Below, in pieces: positions 23,881 to 36,190 of a stretch of DNA of 64,000 nucleotides. Within the stretch, counting starts at the first letter, position 1; each line of letters begins with the position of its first letter. The stretch comes from Symbiodinium natans (Eukaryota > Sar > Dinophyceae > Suessiales > Symbiodiniaceae). Made by a program: the position numbers and the translations under genes. The DNA lies in NCBI GenBank assembly GCA_905221605.1, contig CAJNDS010000420.1, positions 62,001 through 126,000 of the forward strand. Reading direction: 5' to 3'. The notes under the pieces are model-generated. The model did no database searches and had not been told where the DNA came from. It saw only the letters and a program-made list of their open reading frames with translations.

Positions 23881-26800
23881 ATGGCGCCTGTCGGCGAGGC
23901 ACGGTGGCCACGGGACCCTGCGGTCCAGGTCAAATTCAAGGCCAAAACACAGCAAACCGTTCAGCAAAACATTGTTTGTCCTGACAGTCTGCGAGCACGA
24001 GTAGACGAGTGCAGCTGGTGCCACCACACGCGGCAGGGCTGGTGCGACAACTCACTTTGCTTCTACTGTGAGCATTGCTGGGGGGAGTATGATACCCATC
24101 AGGGTGCTGGTGAGGAATATGCTGGCAAGCTCTGGCATGAGGAAATCCTTGCGGCTGAGAACATTGCCGCTGAAAGCGACGATGTTGACAGCGGGGTGCT
24201 GCAGGCCATGAAGAATGCCTTGCAAGAAATAGACGCGAAGCACATACATGCAAGCGGTGCCGGGGACAGTGAGGACGAAATCTCTGATCATGAGGAGGTT
24301 CGGAACAAGGTTCCTGAGCTCAAAGGTACGTTCAGCCAAGCTGGCAGACCACTTGAGCTGAGTGCCGCGCTCCCTGAGCTCCACCAGGCCCATATTATCG
24401 TGATCGTAGATACTTCTGGCTCCATGCGCACTATTGATGTGAAGCCCGACGAGGGCAGCAATTGGGTTTCCCGTATGGCGGCCGTGACGGTGACGCTCTC
24501 CTCCTTCTTTCAGAAACAGGCATCAGGGCCCAAACACTATCTGAATAGAGGAAGAACTACCAGTCATCGCCCCTCTTCTTTACTACTATAGCAATGCTTC
24601 AAGTTATACATGCCAGGCACAAGCAGTTTGTCCACACCGTTTCTCCCTCATCTCGTTCAGTGAGAAGCCGCGCTTGCACTTCAAGGCACAGACAGCCGCG
24701 GCAGCTGCCTTGCAGGTGGTGGTGTGACCAACTTGCTTGGATTTGTTCAGCATAAGGGGCTTGTTCCAAACTACTGTAGGGAGCGCCCCTGCTCTAGAAA
24801 GCGTGCATTCAGGTCATTAAGGTCAGCAGCTGAGCATAGTCTCCCAGTTTTTGGTTTGATGAAAAGTTCAATCGTTCCAGGTGAAGCAGGCTTTCAAGTC
24901 TGCAGCCAGCCGTGGGACACATTTCGTGTCAGGGTTGGAGTCTGCCAAGAAAATCTTCGACCAGGCTACTGGGACACCTCACTTGCTTATCTTTAGTGAC
25001 GGCCGTCCGGCAGATGGGCCACAGACTCTCAAGCTCGTGCAAGCCATGATGAAGGAGCACACGTCGCTCCGAATTCATGCCATTGGATTTGGAGACGGCT
25101 TGGATTTCGATGTGCTACAGCAACTGACATCCATTGGGCGAGGCACCTTTGCCCCGTCTGGTCGGTCGATCGCTGCGCTGCACGGAGCTTTCGCGTCTGT
25201 AACATCGACGATAACTAAGACGCAGACTGTTACCAGCCGCACGAGCAAGTCGAGCACATTTTCTTTCCAGGGTGGCCAAGGCCAGTCAAGCGGTGACGAT
25301 GTGCGGCATGGTTCCAGAGACAAAACATTGGAACTGAGAGCTGTGTGCTTCGAGCCTGCCAACCAATTCTTCTGGGGCAACAATCGATCCGTCAGCTTTC
25401 AGATCACTCGCCGTGGCCTGAACTTCACTGACAAAGGCTTCCGTGAGTGGGTGTATGGGCATGCATTCTCCAATCAGACTGTGTCCATCAGACTGCAACC
25501 CTTCACTGAGGGTGGCATGCGCCTTGTATACTGTTTCAAAGACTCCTCGATTCCTTTGCACAAGGAGCAGGAGTGGGACCACTACACGATGCAAGCAGCC
25601 GGCACAGATGCCCGCATGGTTGCGAAACTGTCGAGGTACGTCGACGACTTTCACAACTCCTACGAAGTTGTCTCCGCATATGCAAAGAGCAGTGCGCTGG
25701 CGAAGTGGTACTCTCGTATCTTCATGCTTGCTGCAGCAGATCGGCTCGGCCTGAAGGGTCGCAGCATGGCCAAGATCATCTTCGTAGAGTGCCGCTGAGT
25801 TCTTGTTAAGGAACGTGCTTTCAAGGGGGATGTTTATCGTTTCTAACTGCTGCTAGCTAATGTGGCGGCAGCCAGCTTGCCGACAACAAGATCCCAGGCT
25901 ACATCTATGAGGTAGCCGAGGGAAGTACCGCCCCCACAAAGTACTTTGTTGGTGAGCGATATTTGCCGGGAGCCTTCCTAAAGTACAACTCGAATCATGG
26001 CTACGTGAATGAGGAAGCCCCCGACACGGAAATTGCACAGGCATTCTCGCACTTCACCTTTGATGCAAGTGGTGGCAAGTACATGGTCCTTGACTTGCAG
26101 GGTGTGTACATGGATAAAGCCCATCGAAGGCGGCCGCACATGATCATGACCGATCCACAGGTGGTGTCCGACGACAAAGCTTTCGGACCGGGCGATCTTG
26201 GCGTAGAAGGTATGCGGGCCTTCTTCAACAGCCACAAGTGTGGAAGCACCTGCCAGCAAATGAAATTGGATCCACACAACTTGAAGAGGCTCCGAAATCT
26301 GGCCCGGAAGGAAAAAGCAACTTCAAGCCCATCCGAAACAAACAGCCAAGCCGCACCTGCACCAGCACCGGTCATACCGAGTGCGGTCACACCGGCTGCT
26401 GTGACAGCGGCACTGCCCGTGCTGCCTGCGCCAAACCAATCTGGAAGCATCAAGAGCTTGCGGGCTGCTGAGCCAGCAGAGCCTGCGAGGCTGGAAGCTC
26501 CAGTGCAAACTGCGATGCCGCCATGGGCAATGAGCCAGAGTGCGGCGGTATTCCGAACAGGTTCGGAGCATGTGCCCGAGGCACGATTGATCAATCGGCA
26601 TCCAGCCGTTTTCGGAGCCAAGACAGAAGGGCCTCTGTCCGCTGTGATGGCTCGCTCACCAGCTGTCTTATCCGGCAGACCTGATTTCGATGCCTGGCTG
26701 CAGAGTCACCATCAGCAAACGCTGCAACACTTGCAACAGCAACAGGCTCAGATTGCAGGAAGGCTGCCGCCCGACAGGACCATACCAGCGCCGCCATCAG

Positions 26801-27003
26801 CGCCCCCTGTCATTCCTCGCAAAGCGCCGCCGGTCTCAAACAGTCCAGCCGGACCGCCTGCAGCACCCTTGGCGGAACCCGGCTCAGGCAAAGGCAGCCT
26901 TACAGGCTCGCAAGGCGCGATGTGTAAACCTTTTGAAGTTAGTGTCGTGCTTACAACATGCTCAGAACATGTCGGCAACTGTTCCGGTAACCCCCAACCC
27001 TAA
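23881..27003 (+). CDS. VWA-domain alpha-protein kinase (vwkA-like), four exons
   Basis: The protein joins a von Willebrand factor A domain to an atypical alpha-kinase (MHCK/EF2K) domain, the arrangement of Dictyostelium vwkA. Such kinases phosphorylate Ser/Thr; the substrate here is unknown. Exon 1 (23881-24519) has a Cys cluster ('CSWCHHTRQGWC', then 'CFYCEHCW') and the VWA metal site 'DTSGSMR' at 24409. Exon 2 (24617-24715) encodes 'FSLISFSEKPRLHFKA'. Exon 3 (24881 to about 25787) finishes the VWA ('HLLIFSDGRPADG') and starts the kinase ('PFTEGGMRLVYCFKD', 'VAKLSRYVDDF'). Exon 4 (about 25870-27003) has 'GAFLKYNSNHGYV', 'MVLDLQGVY', the glycine motif 'FGPGDLG' and the zinc module 'SHKCGSTC'. 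A long Pro/Ala/Gln tail follows. Intron 1 (24520-24616) appears to be GC-AG. The last exon junction and the true 3' end are uncertain. Confidence 0.85.
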
Positions 27004-28170
27004 CCTCCCCCCCACTTCTCCGCTATTTCCCTCCTCCTAGCCACCCGCCTGTCCGAGCTGCTCGAAAGCCAGGCGCACCCCTCAGTAGCCTTTCGCAAGA
27101 GGGTTTTGACCCATGGTTACAGCTAGCAGCTACCCCTAAGCCACGTTCGAACACCAGCACCCACCCGGGTTCTTCTTCACGATTGAGGTTTTCAATGCTA
27201 AATGGACGCACAGTATAGAATATGATATATGATGTTAAGCTAAGTTCCTCAACAAGAGTGTATGGCTCCCTCAAGGCGCTGCGGGCAGCCAAATCCCTGC
27301 GGCCTCACTGCAGCCACTTCAGTGTGCAGAAAGGTCCTCGGATTCTACGGCGGATCGGGCGAGCCCCCAACAGGACCACCCGAAACTGGCGGGTTTTTCT
27401 GATGGCTCAGGCTGTTCATGAGAGTAGAGACAACCAGGGAACAGTTTTGGAGGACAGAAGGCGCTGAACTCTACATGCCAGGCCTGGCTTGGACTCCCAG
27501 CTTGGACTCCCAGCTAGCAGATCTTGCTAACGTAACCTAAGTTCGAAGAGGGTTCTCTATGGGTGGACAAGGCGGTTCTCATGTTTCTTGAGTTGTGGAC
27601 CATCCAGCTCTTGAGGGGTTGTGATGGCAAAGTAGTAGGGCTTGTATTTACTACCTTACTTTCGAGAGTGTATATTCGACACTGGCGGACCTATATAAGT
27701 CCAAGTGGTCCTAGCCCTACAAGCCTTGGCAGGGGCTCTTCTACCGTTGCGCTCATTGCTGGGTCAAGACTATTTCAGTAGGTTTGTGGAGCTTTGCCGT
27801 GGCAGAAACATGCATAAACCACAGAGCCCCAAAACCCCCAAACCGCCTAAACGTCCTAAACCTCCTTTCGCTTCGGGATGGTCGCAGGACGCCAGGATGA
27901 CGATCATCTATGGCCCGGGTGGACAGAAGCTCTCGGCATCGTGCGCTGGTCGAGGAGACGTTACGAAGGCCATTGCTGCACAGCTCCTTGGCTTCAGGCT
28001 TTAAGAATTTAGGGGAGTGTCAGAAAAAGAAGAGAAACCAAGGGATCCCTAAATTTAGAGGGACCCGAAGTTCAAGAAACCCCGTTGTCAGCTGAGGCAA
28101 AGCAAGTCCCTCACAGCACTCAAGCTTCGGGTTTCCCCAGAAACCCCATGGGAATCACACCTCAAAACAG
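27004..28170. other. Unassigned stretch downstream of the kinase gene
   Basis: This includes any 3' untranslated part of the kinase gene. No further exon was recognised. Short duplicated words ('ttggactcccagc' twice near 27490-27510) are the only structure seen. Confidence 0.4.
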
Positions 28171-28497
28171 TCAAAATGACTGACAGTTGAACCATATTGG
28201 GCTTTTTGGGTTTACTTCTTGCACGCAGCTCCGCCAGGGCATTTGTAAGCAGTTCGAGCCTGGCGCAGGGTTCACGTAGATGGGCCCGGAAGCATCCAAG
28301 AACCGACCGTGGAACATGATTCGAACATCGTCCACAGGCAGACGCGTAGAAGTAGGCATCGCAGAAATTCTTCGTGAGTTGGCTTTGCCGCTTGCAGCAA
28401 GTCGCATTTGCCAGTCAGGCGTACAATGCTGTTCAGCGTCTCTGAAGTGTGCTACCCAAAACAGACGTACCCTGCCCCTCTTCCCATCATAAGCCAC
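28171..28497 (-). CDS. Candidate minus-strand exon (unidentified)
   Basis: A 108-codon frame containing 'TRLPVDDVRIMFHGRFLDAS' and 'GPIYVNPAPGSNCLQMPWRS'. The middle looks coding-like, with mixed polar and hydrophobic residues. No domain is recognised and no neighbouring exon could be linked. The opposite strand has only a short, poorer frame. Confidence 0.25.
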   Translation of the reverse strand: MAYDGKRGRVRLFWVAHFRDAEQHCTPDWQMRLAASGKANSRRISAMPTSTRLPVDDVRIMFHGRFLDASGPIYVNPAPGSNCLQMPWRSCVQEVNPKSPIWFNCQSF

Positions 28498-28499
28498 TT

Positions 28500-29890
28500 A
28501 TTCACGTCTAGAGCTTGAGAAGGAGAGCCCCGCGAGGCGCAGACCTTTGTCTTCCTATGGGTTCAACACTTGCGCCTCGCATGCCAAACCCAAGATTCCA
28601 ATGTGGGCAGAATGAAGCCCTAGGGATCTCGCTTTGTCCTAGCAGCCCAGGTGGTCAATCCCCGACGAGGAGCAGCTGCTGTTTCAAGAGACGTCCTCAC
28701 AGGTACACCTAAGAATCTGGACCCGGAAGCACCTAAACATATGTGTTGTTGTATAGGGGGTATTTTCGTTTGATGGTTCTTTTTGTGGAATTTTGTGAGA
28801 CAAGCCCCCTGTTCTGGCAAATGTAAACCACGGATTCCGTCCGAACCCCCCCCCCGAAACAGAACCCAGAAGACCTTTTTAGAAGTGCATAGAAGCCTGC
28901 TTTCCCCCCGAAGAGGCCGGGACGGACTTCTTCCGTCTCGAGCGCAAGATGGACCCAAGAAAGTTGAGGCTCCAGCTTTGGAGCGTTTTGGCTTCAGGGT
29001 AACCCAAAGCAGCCCTCAAGCCAACGAAGCCTCCCAAGCCGAAAACCCCCCAGAAAACCCTCCCCCCCCTAGTGTGAGTCGAAGCCCTTGCCCTTTGAAG
29101 CCCTTGAAAAGCCCTGTGCAGCCTGTAAATGCCCTCAAAACTCCCAGACCGTTTCCTCTGTGCAGGTTCACCCAGGCCAGTATCAGTCCAAGCTTCCGCG
29201 ATGGGCGTCCCATTTTCCAGCTCATGAACGACCTGAACTCTCAAGAGGCAACCCTTTTTTGGCAGGCCTCCTCCTCCCCCTACTCTCCCCCTACTTTCCC
29301 CCTGCTTTCCCCCTACTTTCCCCCGACTTTCCCCCGACTTTCCCCCTACTCCCCCCCCCCCCCCCCGCCCCGCCCCAGAAAGGCCACGCTCGCCACAGGT
29401 CGACCCTCTTCGCGAGCTCGAGCCCTTGGATGTGGTGTGGCACGAGGGGTGCCTCTGGGCTTTTGCTTTGAAAAGCTTGCGGAAGACTTTACTTTTGTCT
29501 CGTGTTGCCGGGGGTTCGTAGCCGGGGGAAACTCTCCAAGTGGGGGAAGGGTGGTAGGGGGGCTGCGCCAATCCTGGTTCCAAGGGAAGTTCCAGAGCAA
29601 GTCGCCAGGATGCTCTAGGGACTCTAGGGGGTCTTCGCACAGGGGGGGGGGGGGGGGGGGGGGGGGGCGGATACTGAAATTCGGAAGGGGGGAAGGAGAT
29701 CCTGGTCTGCTTGTTCTAGATTCTAGACGCCTCTCGGCAGGAAGCTGAGGCGAATGATTAGAGGAGCGGGTCTTCAGGTTCTTCAGGGTTCGGGGGCTTG
29801 TTCGGATAGCTTTTGGTTCAGGATCCAGACCTCTTGCGCTTCTAAGCTCGTACATACGAGCGGCTTCTTGAGTACGCTTCGGATCGTTTC
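28500..29890. other. Homopolymer- and C-rich stretch with opposing long open frames
   Basis: A 321-codon plus-strand frame (28783-29748) and a 253-codon minus-strand frame (29640-28879) overlap almost completely. Both are dominated by Pro, Gly, Ser and Arg, as expected when GC-rich simple sequence is translated, so neither is called as a gene. An 11-12-bp minisatellite ('ccccctactttc' and variants) fills about 29277-29350, followed by a run of about 16 C. A run of 26 G occupies 29642-29667. Confidence 0.6.
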
Positions 29891-29899
29891 TTCTGATGA

Positions 29900-31680
29900 T
29901 CTTTGCTTGGGGGCCTTACTTTAGGGTCGTTGCAGTTGGTGTTTGTAGTGTGGCAGCGACGGACCAGTGCCTCAGCCTCTTGGAGTTTTGGGATTCTAGG
30001 TTAAGGTTGTTTTGCAGGGTGTCAAGTGACGTGAAGAGTTTGGGTTCGGGTTTGTGGAGAGCAGCATTGGTCACTGGCTTGGCAAGCATCAAGCCTATCA
30101 AGCTTGCCCGACGTTTCGAGAGCCACAGAAAATCGGCTGAGGCACTGGCGGTCTCTGTCGAATCGTCGACTCTGGACGCTGAAGCACTGTACAGCGGCGA
30201 TGACCGACCAGGCACTTTTCGTCCGGGTTCGCGTCCGACAGCCGGATGCCGAGTTCCGGGCAAAGTTGACCAGCACCAATGACGGTGTGTCGGTTTCAGT
30301 TCTGAACCGAGCACGCTCGCCTTCGCCAACTGCAGCAGCGCGATGATTTTACATGCTTGAGTGCAAAAAAAGTACCCTTCGCATCATTTCGCATCTAGAG
30401 ACTCGATGATGGGTGTTACAGCTCGAAGCAAGAGCATATCATTGGATACAAGCCTCCTGACACACTCTATGGGGACAGCGAAGCGTGCTCAGCAATCTTG
30501 CTCGGTGGACGTTCAGACCATCAGACCACATTTTGGTTTATGCAGTTTGAGATACGTGAGCGAAACAGAAGCATAGCCGTGGGGAAAGCAGCTTGTAGCT
30601 GGCGCACAGCAGACTTTCAATGACCGACACAGATAGCATGGATACGCTTGCGTGACGAAAGACAGTTGCTTGTTGCGGACATTCGGTTGGCAAATGTTTA
30701 GAAATGCGGCGAACATGTCAAGTCAGTTCGTGGCTCGCGCTTTGACACGGCACCTACGGCGATCATAGCAGGAAAAGCTGCCTTACACAGATTGGCCGCT
30801 CACGATGGCGCTGAAGGGACGCAACATCAGTAGACAAGCTGAGCGCACATCCCATTGGGTATCTAGAAACCGCCAGAACTCTTTCCTTCACTTCTGAAGG
30901 CGAGTTTCATTGAACGTTGCACGCTTAATTCATGGACTGACGCTTTGGTTCTGCAACCCTGGGGGTTGGGCAAGGCAAGGAGAGAGATGTCTCCCCATTG
31001 CCCGCACCGCGGGCCCTGGGCTGAAAAGCTCTGAAAAGCCCTAAATAATTTTAAATAAGCCGAAGCCCAGAAAACCCGAAAGTCGCACTGCTGGGCACTC
31101 CAGAGGTTCTTTGGAGACCGAGGAGGGTTATGGAACAATGAAAACCCAGCTGGCTTACGGTGCCACGCTTGTATTGCGGAAAAAACGATGAAAATCCAGC
31201 AGGCTTGCGGAAACATCGATTCCAGTAACAATGCAACCTTTTGAGGCAGGGTGCCTGGTCCCAACGAAAAGCGATATGGGCCCCACTCAGATGTAAAGCG
31301 ATAACATGGCTTCCACGCCCTCTCACCACATGTTGTCAGTCACTCTTATGAATTCAACTCTTCACAATCATCATTGATTGGCTGCCTTCTGATTGCACTG
31401 GGAAGTCAACTATACAAGTCTCACATTTGCCAGTTCCATCGACACTCTTCTCCTGTGGCTTCTCGAGTTTTCGTTCCTGCCGTCCCCCACACGTGTCTTG
31501 CCTGAGAGTACCAAGACCCGGTCCACTCTCTTGGTGTTTCTGGCTCAAGCCTTTGCGTTCTGGTACAGTAGCACCTGGTGCTGCATTTGCCGTTCCCTTG
31601 TGTGAAGTGGAGAAATCCGACGCGCGTGGCTGCTCCTTGACTTGGTGTCATTGACACGTTCCCTCTGTTGCAAAGACACT
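29900..31680. other. Unassigned stretch
   Basis: Frames near 30020-30340 are open on both strands and none is convincing. No domain was recognised. Confidence 0.4.
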
Positions 31681-31689
31681 GAAGCGATT

Positions 31690-32770
31690 CTGGCGCCAGC
31701 TGCTTGACAAATGCAACAGTGTCCGACCGGCCGGTGAAGGAGTTTCAGCGTGCAGCCATTGGCAGCCTAAGGACAGAGAAGCTCTCGTATGTTTTAAGGA
31801 ACAAGGCAATGGTCTTCAGGAAGAGCTTGCAAGCAGCGCGTGGCGAGGCTTCAGGTGGCTAATGTGATGATGTTGTTGCATGACATCAATTTTGATCAAA
31901 GTTGCCCATTGTGTACCGCAGCTACCAACTGTCAGAGAGCGAACAGCATGTCCATACAGTGGTGAGCAGGACCTAAAGCTCTTTCCATTTGTATTTCTTC
32001 TTTTTCTAGATGATTTGTAACCGCGTTAACACCCCGTAGCACAGTTCATTCTTTGTGAGCACTACGCAGAGCCTTAGCCACTTACATTTAGCACAGCCTT
32101 AAACCTATCATTGTTCTCCCATGTGCCTTCGGCATTGGCATGCCAAAACTGTCGCTCTCACGGCTCATCCAACAAGTCGGCGTGCCCGAGCCGGAGCCGC
32201 GACTTTCCTGGCCAGATGAGGAGGTCAAGGAGGAGGTAGAAGAGCCGCAGGAGGAGGAGGAGGAGTTCAAAGAGGAGGCCAAGGAAGGGGACAGTGTCAT
32301 GTTGTGCCTTGTTTCACGTCTTCTTTGTTGCTACACCCGCCGTTGCCACACACACACAAATTCGTGCGGAGGAAGAGGTGAACATCACCCTGTCCGAACG
32401 GACGCGCAAGAACGATGATGGCTGCACTCCATACCCCAAGCGACCCCGGCTTGGTGGGCGGCTTGGTCAGGACAAGTGTATGTCCACAGCTCTAATCAAG
32501 ATTCGTTGTTGAGGGAGCAACTCCAGACACTGTACTCAACTTAAATACCCTTTTTCTGGGAAGACTAGTTCCAGCGACCTCGCATAGCAGTGTCTTGAAG
32601 ACGGAGCGGTACCAACAGGGCTCCATTTCAGAATTCTTGCAGGAAGTGGACTCCGCCAAAGTGGAAACGGAAGCGGAGACGGAAGTGGAGGTCCAGAACG
32701 AGCTCACCGACCCGCTGCTGGAAGCTGAAGTCGAAGACCAAATGGAGACTCGTGTTCTCAAACTGCGGGC
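31690..32770 (+). CDS. Predicted multi-exon gene for an acidic protein (unidentified)
   Basis: Four plus-strand pieces look like successive exons. About 31695-31861 gives 'RPVKEFQRAAIGSLRTEKLS' and a basic helix. About 32140-32290 gives 'PKLSLSRLIQQVGVPEPEPR' followed by a run of Glu-rich residues. About 32360-32455 gives 'EEEVNITLSERTRKNDDGC' and a nuclear-localisation-like 'PKRPRL'. About 32600-32765 gives 'QGSISEFLQEVDSAKVETEA' and another Glu-rich run. The acidic runs and basic motif would fit a nuclear or chromatin-associated protein, but that is inference and I recognise no domain. The first piece has a stop at 31861 and may belong to a separate gene. Confidence 0.4.
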
Positions 32771-32849
32771 TTGTTTTTGCGGGCATCATTTTTTCTACCC
32801 ACCCTCGGTGTGGGGTTGTTAGATTTTGAACTGTTCTTTTCGCCCGGTC

Positions 32850-33010
32850 TGCTCCTCGCCCATCACCCCAAAGTATCCCCAGGGAGTCCCTGAAGTGCCC
32901 AACCAGAGTATTTTCAAGAGTCCCTGGAGGGCATAACCCCAAATATTTTCGGAGAGGCCCCTGAGTGCCCCAGAGAATCACCAGAGAGTCCCTGGAGTGC
33001 CCAACCCCAG
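32850..33010. repeat. Degenerate direct repeat, about 55-60 bp
   Basis: The words 'gagtccctg(g/a)agtgccc' and 'aaccccaa(a/g)tat' recur three to four times across about 160 bp just downstream of the acidic-protein exons. Copies are diverged. Confidence 0.5.
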
Positions 33011-33119
33011 TGTGAGCCCGCAAATTCCTTACCTGCAGGATGGGGATGTTCGAAGATAAAAATGGTCTTGTTTGAGGGGTGGTGGGTGGGTGGGACTCTG
33101 CACGGCTGCTTGGCTTAGC

Positions 33120-33780
33120 GGCTTTCAGGAAGGAAGGAAGGAAGGAAGGCACGCATCATGATTGGAGACCGGCGAAACCAAAACCAAGTCAAGCTACCAA
33201 GCCCCAAACCTTTCACGAAGATGTTTTGGGAAGGGCAAGCTTGGCCAACCCTGAACGCTAAAAAGAGAGGTACTGACAGTGGTGGGCCCTAAGGGTTTTG
33301 GGGTTTGTTAGGATTTAGGGTTAACCTTAAGCAATAAAAACCTGTGCTGGGAGCTCCCGGCTAAGCCAGCCCCCACCACGAAGCTCTGGTTCCTCTTGCA
33401 TTCCGCAGAGCGTCAGAGGTCAGATGACATTCCCGGGAGTTATCTGAAGTGATGCTGCGAAAAGCCGGGGGTTTTGTCACATGTTCCTGTATACTGTATT
33501 CTTTCAGGCGAGGGTCACGAGTCTAGTCAAGTTGCTTTCTCGATCTCCAGGAAGTTGAGGCGAGCTACTCAACTTCCAGCTTCTATTGGTAACACCAAGT
33601 CGCGAAAGCTATCTCCTTCAGAGCTTGTGGAAGCTTTTGTTTACAGCCTTAGTTGTCGATATTCGCAATGATTTAAGGAGTCGCGCCCCCCCCCCCGCCC
33701 CCCCCGGGTCAGTCACGAGGTGACTGAGCCTACGGTGTGGTGGTTAATCGATAAGGACCCCCCTCCCCGCTTGGGCGTCC
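33120..33780. other. Unassigned stretch
   Basis: A GGAA microsatellite of about five units lies at 33126-33149. A telomere-like 'gatttagggttaacc' lies near 33311. A C-rich run with one G interruption lies near 33687-33705. No exon was recognised. Confidence 0.45.
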
Positions 33781-34942
33781 TTTGGAACAACGCGCTTTAA
33801 CCTGGGCATGCTTCGTGGTGCTGCGCACATGCTTCAGGAGCTCTGCACTCCACCAGAGCGAGAGACGGCTCGCAGCGATGCTTCTCCACCAGGGGTGTGC
33901 CAGAAAGATCCTGCGCCCCCTCGCTTCGCCTATCCTGTGGCCAGGCCTGACGAGGACCAGTTCCGTATGCGCAGCTGTATGCCCGTTTGCAAGTCTCACT
34001 TTACACTCGTGCCGGGGTCCGACGTTTGACATCAAGCACTACAGCCGCGAAGCACAGATGAATGAATGGACCGCCACGGGTCTCAGTATTTTCATGAATC
34101 CTGTCTTGCTTCTTGTACCAGGACACTCGCATCGAGCATTACGATATGGAGCATGCCGAACGTGAGGAGGAAACAGGGTGACATGTCAAGAGTGAGCTTT
34201 TCGGACCTACTCTGCTGCTGTTGGATCGCATCACCCTGTTGGAGGCGCGCGACCCATCTGCTGCAGAAACAGTTGATGTTCCAAGCAAGAACCGGGAGGC
34301 CCACACGCGACTGCCAGCGAATGATGCCGGTACGTCCCCGTGCGCTTTCATGCTTGTGCCATGCTGGTTTCCAAGCTGTCAGTGTGAACTTGAGCCTTTG
34401 AGGCGCGGCGTCAGTCGAAGATTGAAGAGCTCGAGAGCCAGGGCATCCTTCGCCGCATTGATTTCGCGAAGATTGCGCAATCCTTGGTGCGTGAAGGCAA
34501 GGCGGGATGGAGTTACGACTACAAGACGAGCTCGGTGGAAAACGTCAGAAGGTTCTTTGAGCGGTACACCATGGGCAAGAACCGCGAAGCCTACAGATTT
34601 ACCATAGAAGACAGCCGTACAGCAAGGCCCTTCCTTGCTCGGCTCTTGACCTGCCTTAAGGCGGAGCCTTTCCATGGGATGCCCCAGCTGACATGGGATG
34701 CAGCGAAGGAGAGCGCTGCCAGAGCCTTTTTCCAAGACGTTTACGTACTGGAGTTGATCCCCCAGATGTCGCCGACACTGGCAGACATGCGGAAGAAGGT
34801 GCATCTCTACAGCGTGGAGAAACGCCATTGCCGTGAGCATGGCATCGGTGACGGCGATGTGCTTAAGGACCGTGTAAACCGAGTTATTCTGGAGTTACAT
34901 GAGATGGGCTACCGAGATGAGATTGTGGATGGCATAGTCTAG
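33780..34942 (+). CDS. Predicted multi-exon gene, family not recognised
   Basis: The last exon (about 34399-34942) is clearly protein-like: 'KIEELESQGILRRIDFAKIA', 'GWSYDYKTSSVENVRRFFER', 'YRFTIEDSRTARPFLARLLT', ending 'HEMGYRDEIVDGIV' and a stop. Protein continuity supports an intron from the strong donor 'ggtacgtcc' at about 34331 to an acceptor near 34398, joining '...RLPANDA' to 'AFEARRQSKIEEL'. Earlier pieces are 'FDIKHYSREAQMNEW' near 34025-34070 and 'DTRIEHYDMEHAEREEE' near 34122-34175. The product is helical, mixed-charge and probably cytosolic or nuclear, with no signal peptide or membrane segment visible. I cannot name the domain. The 5' limit is uncertain. Confidence 0.55.
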
Positions 34943-34949
34943 CAGCGAC

Positions 34950-35700
34950 AGAACTCTTTGATGTGTGACACCGCTTATAGGTGCCAAGGATTGAGCCGAC
35001 AGGGCGGCAAGCATTTCGGGGACACAGACGGTTCAAGAAGCGGCTCAACAGCAAGACAAAATTGAAGAGAAGCGTGCTTCTTGCTTTTAGTATCGGTTCA
35101 AGGTACTTGGTAAGGTAGTTGCAAAATCATGGATGCGTGCCATACCGGCTCCCGCACCCCGAACCCCTCCGCGACGTAACAAAACCAAACCAAAGCCGAG
35201 CAATGTTGAGGGGTGCTGCGCACGACGGCATGTGAGAATCACACGTCATTCTTTCAGGGTGCCGCGCACGACGGCACTTCTGCAGTGTGGAGCACAGGGT
35301 TTTTTCCCAAACGAGGTTTTCCCTGTGCCCCCACGGCAGTAGCACGTTGAGACTTCTGTTGTTCAAGCTGCCAGCAATGTTCACGATTGCATCAGGCATC
35401 AGCCAAATCCCAGCCAACCCAACCAAGCCCTGACTTTTATTAACATATCCCTCTCGCTTCACAAGCAAGATATCTGAACCCAACAGCACTTGGGAAAGAG
35501 GGGGGGGGGTGGGCTGAGTCCACCCAAACTCGCCTCACTATATGACAAATCCGAACCCAGGCCAAGCCCAAGCCAAACCAGTTCTTTGCAGGCCGTGCTC
35601 GATTGCATAATCATCAGGTTTTTGCTTGGGTTCGTCTTCAACGACAACGCTACCCTGAAACCTCACACACAACTCAAAGACAAACCTAATTATAATGTGG
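34950..35700. other. Unassigned stretch
   Basis: No exon was recognised. The word 'gtgc(t/c)gcgcacgacggca' occurs twice (about 35215 and 35260), a small direct duplication. A run of 9 G lies near 35501. Confidence 0.45.
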
Positions 35701-35711
35701 CAGAATGTGCC

Positions 35712-36190
35712 CTATGTAGTTGATTTTCTTTGAATTGCGACATGTGCTTTGAAGCCTAGTGTGTACATTCTTAAGCCCGGCGCTTGTACACATGTGGCAG
35801 CCCACGGCAGCCCTCTTTCTGCTTGCAGCACCCGACATACCCCGCGCCCTCTTTGTGAATCTTCTGGCTCCGCCATGCGCGTGGCCCAGATGTTCTTAAC
35901 CCTGCCACCGCCTTCCTGGCACCAGACATACTCACGTTTCCAAAACCGACTCAGGCCACGTGCAGCGCAAGTGCCCATCCGCAGCTCCCAGGACAGCTGG
36001 AGTCAGGAACTGTTCCCCATGCTTGCGACAACTTGACATGGGTTTCTCACGCTTCACAATGCTGAGGAGCTTCCTTTCAGCCCAGGCAGGGTGCCGCTTA
36101 GCCGAAGTTGGCGTAAGACGATGTTGAATCGTGGAGGGTTGATGATCTATACCTATATATCGACCTTGTAGGGTGACGGAGTCAGAGCGC
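35712..36190 (-). CDS. Candidate minus-strand gene (unidentified)
   Basis: A frame on the minus strand (36288 to 35932) contains 'RHPAWAERKLLSIVKREKPM' and ends 'GHLRCTWPESVLET'. The next frame (35978 to 35712) contains 'RMAEPEDSQRGRGVCRVLQA' and ends 'GFKAHVAIQRKSTT'. They overlap and could be joined by a short intron near 35940-35980. No domain is recognised. Confidence 0.25.

Noticed and set aside
23643-23984. Plus- and minus-strand frames immediately upstream of the VWA-kinase start
   Set aside because: They overlap one another, show no domain, and shadow the start of the kinase gene. They may include 5' untranslated sequence.
28783-29748. 321-codon plus-strand open frame and 253-codon minus-strand overlap
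   Set aside because: Both are dominated by Pro/Ser/Gly from C- and G-rich simple sequence and run through homopolymers. There is no domain.
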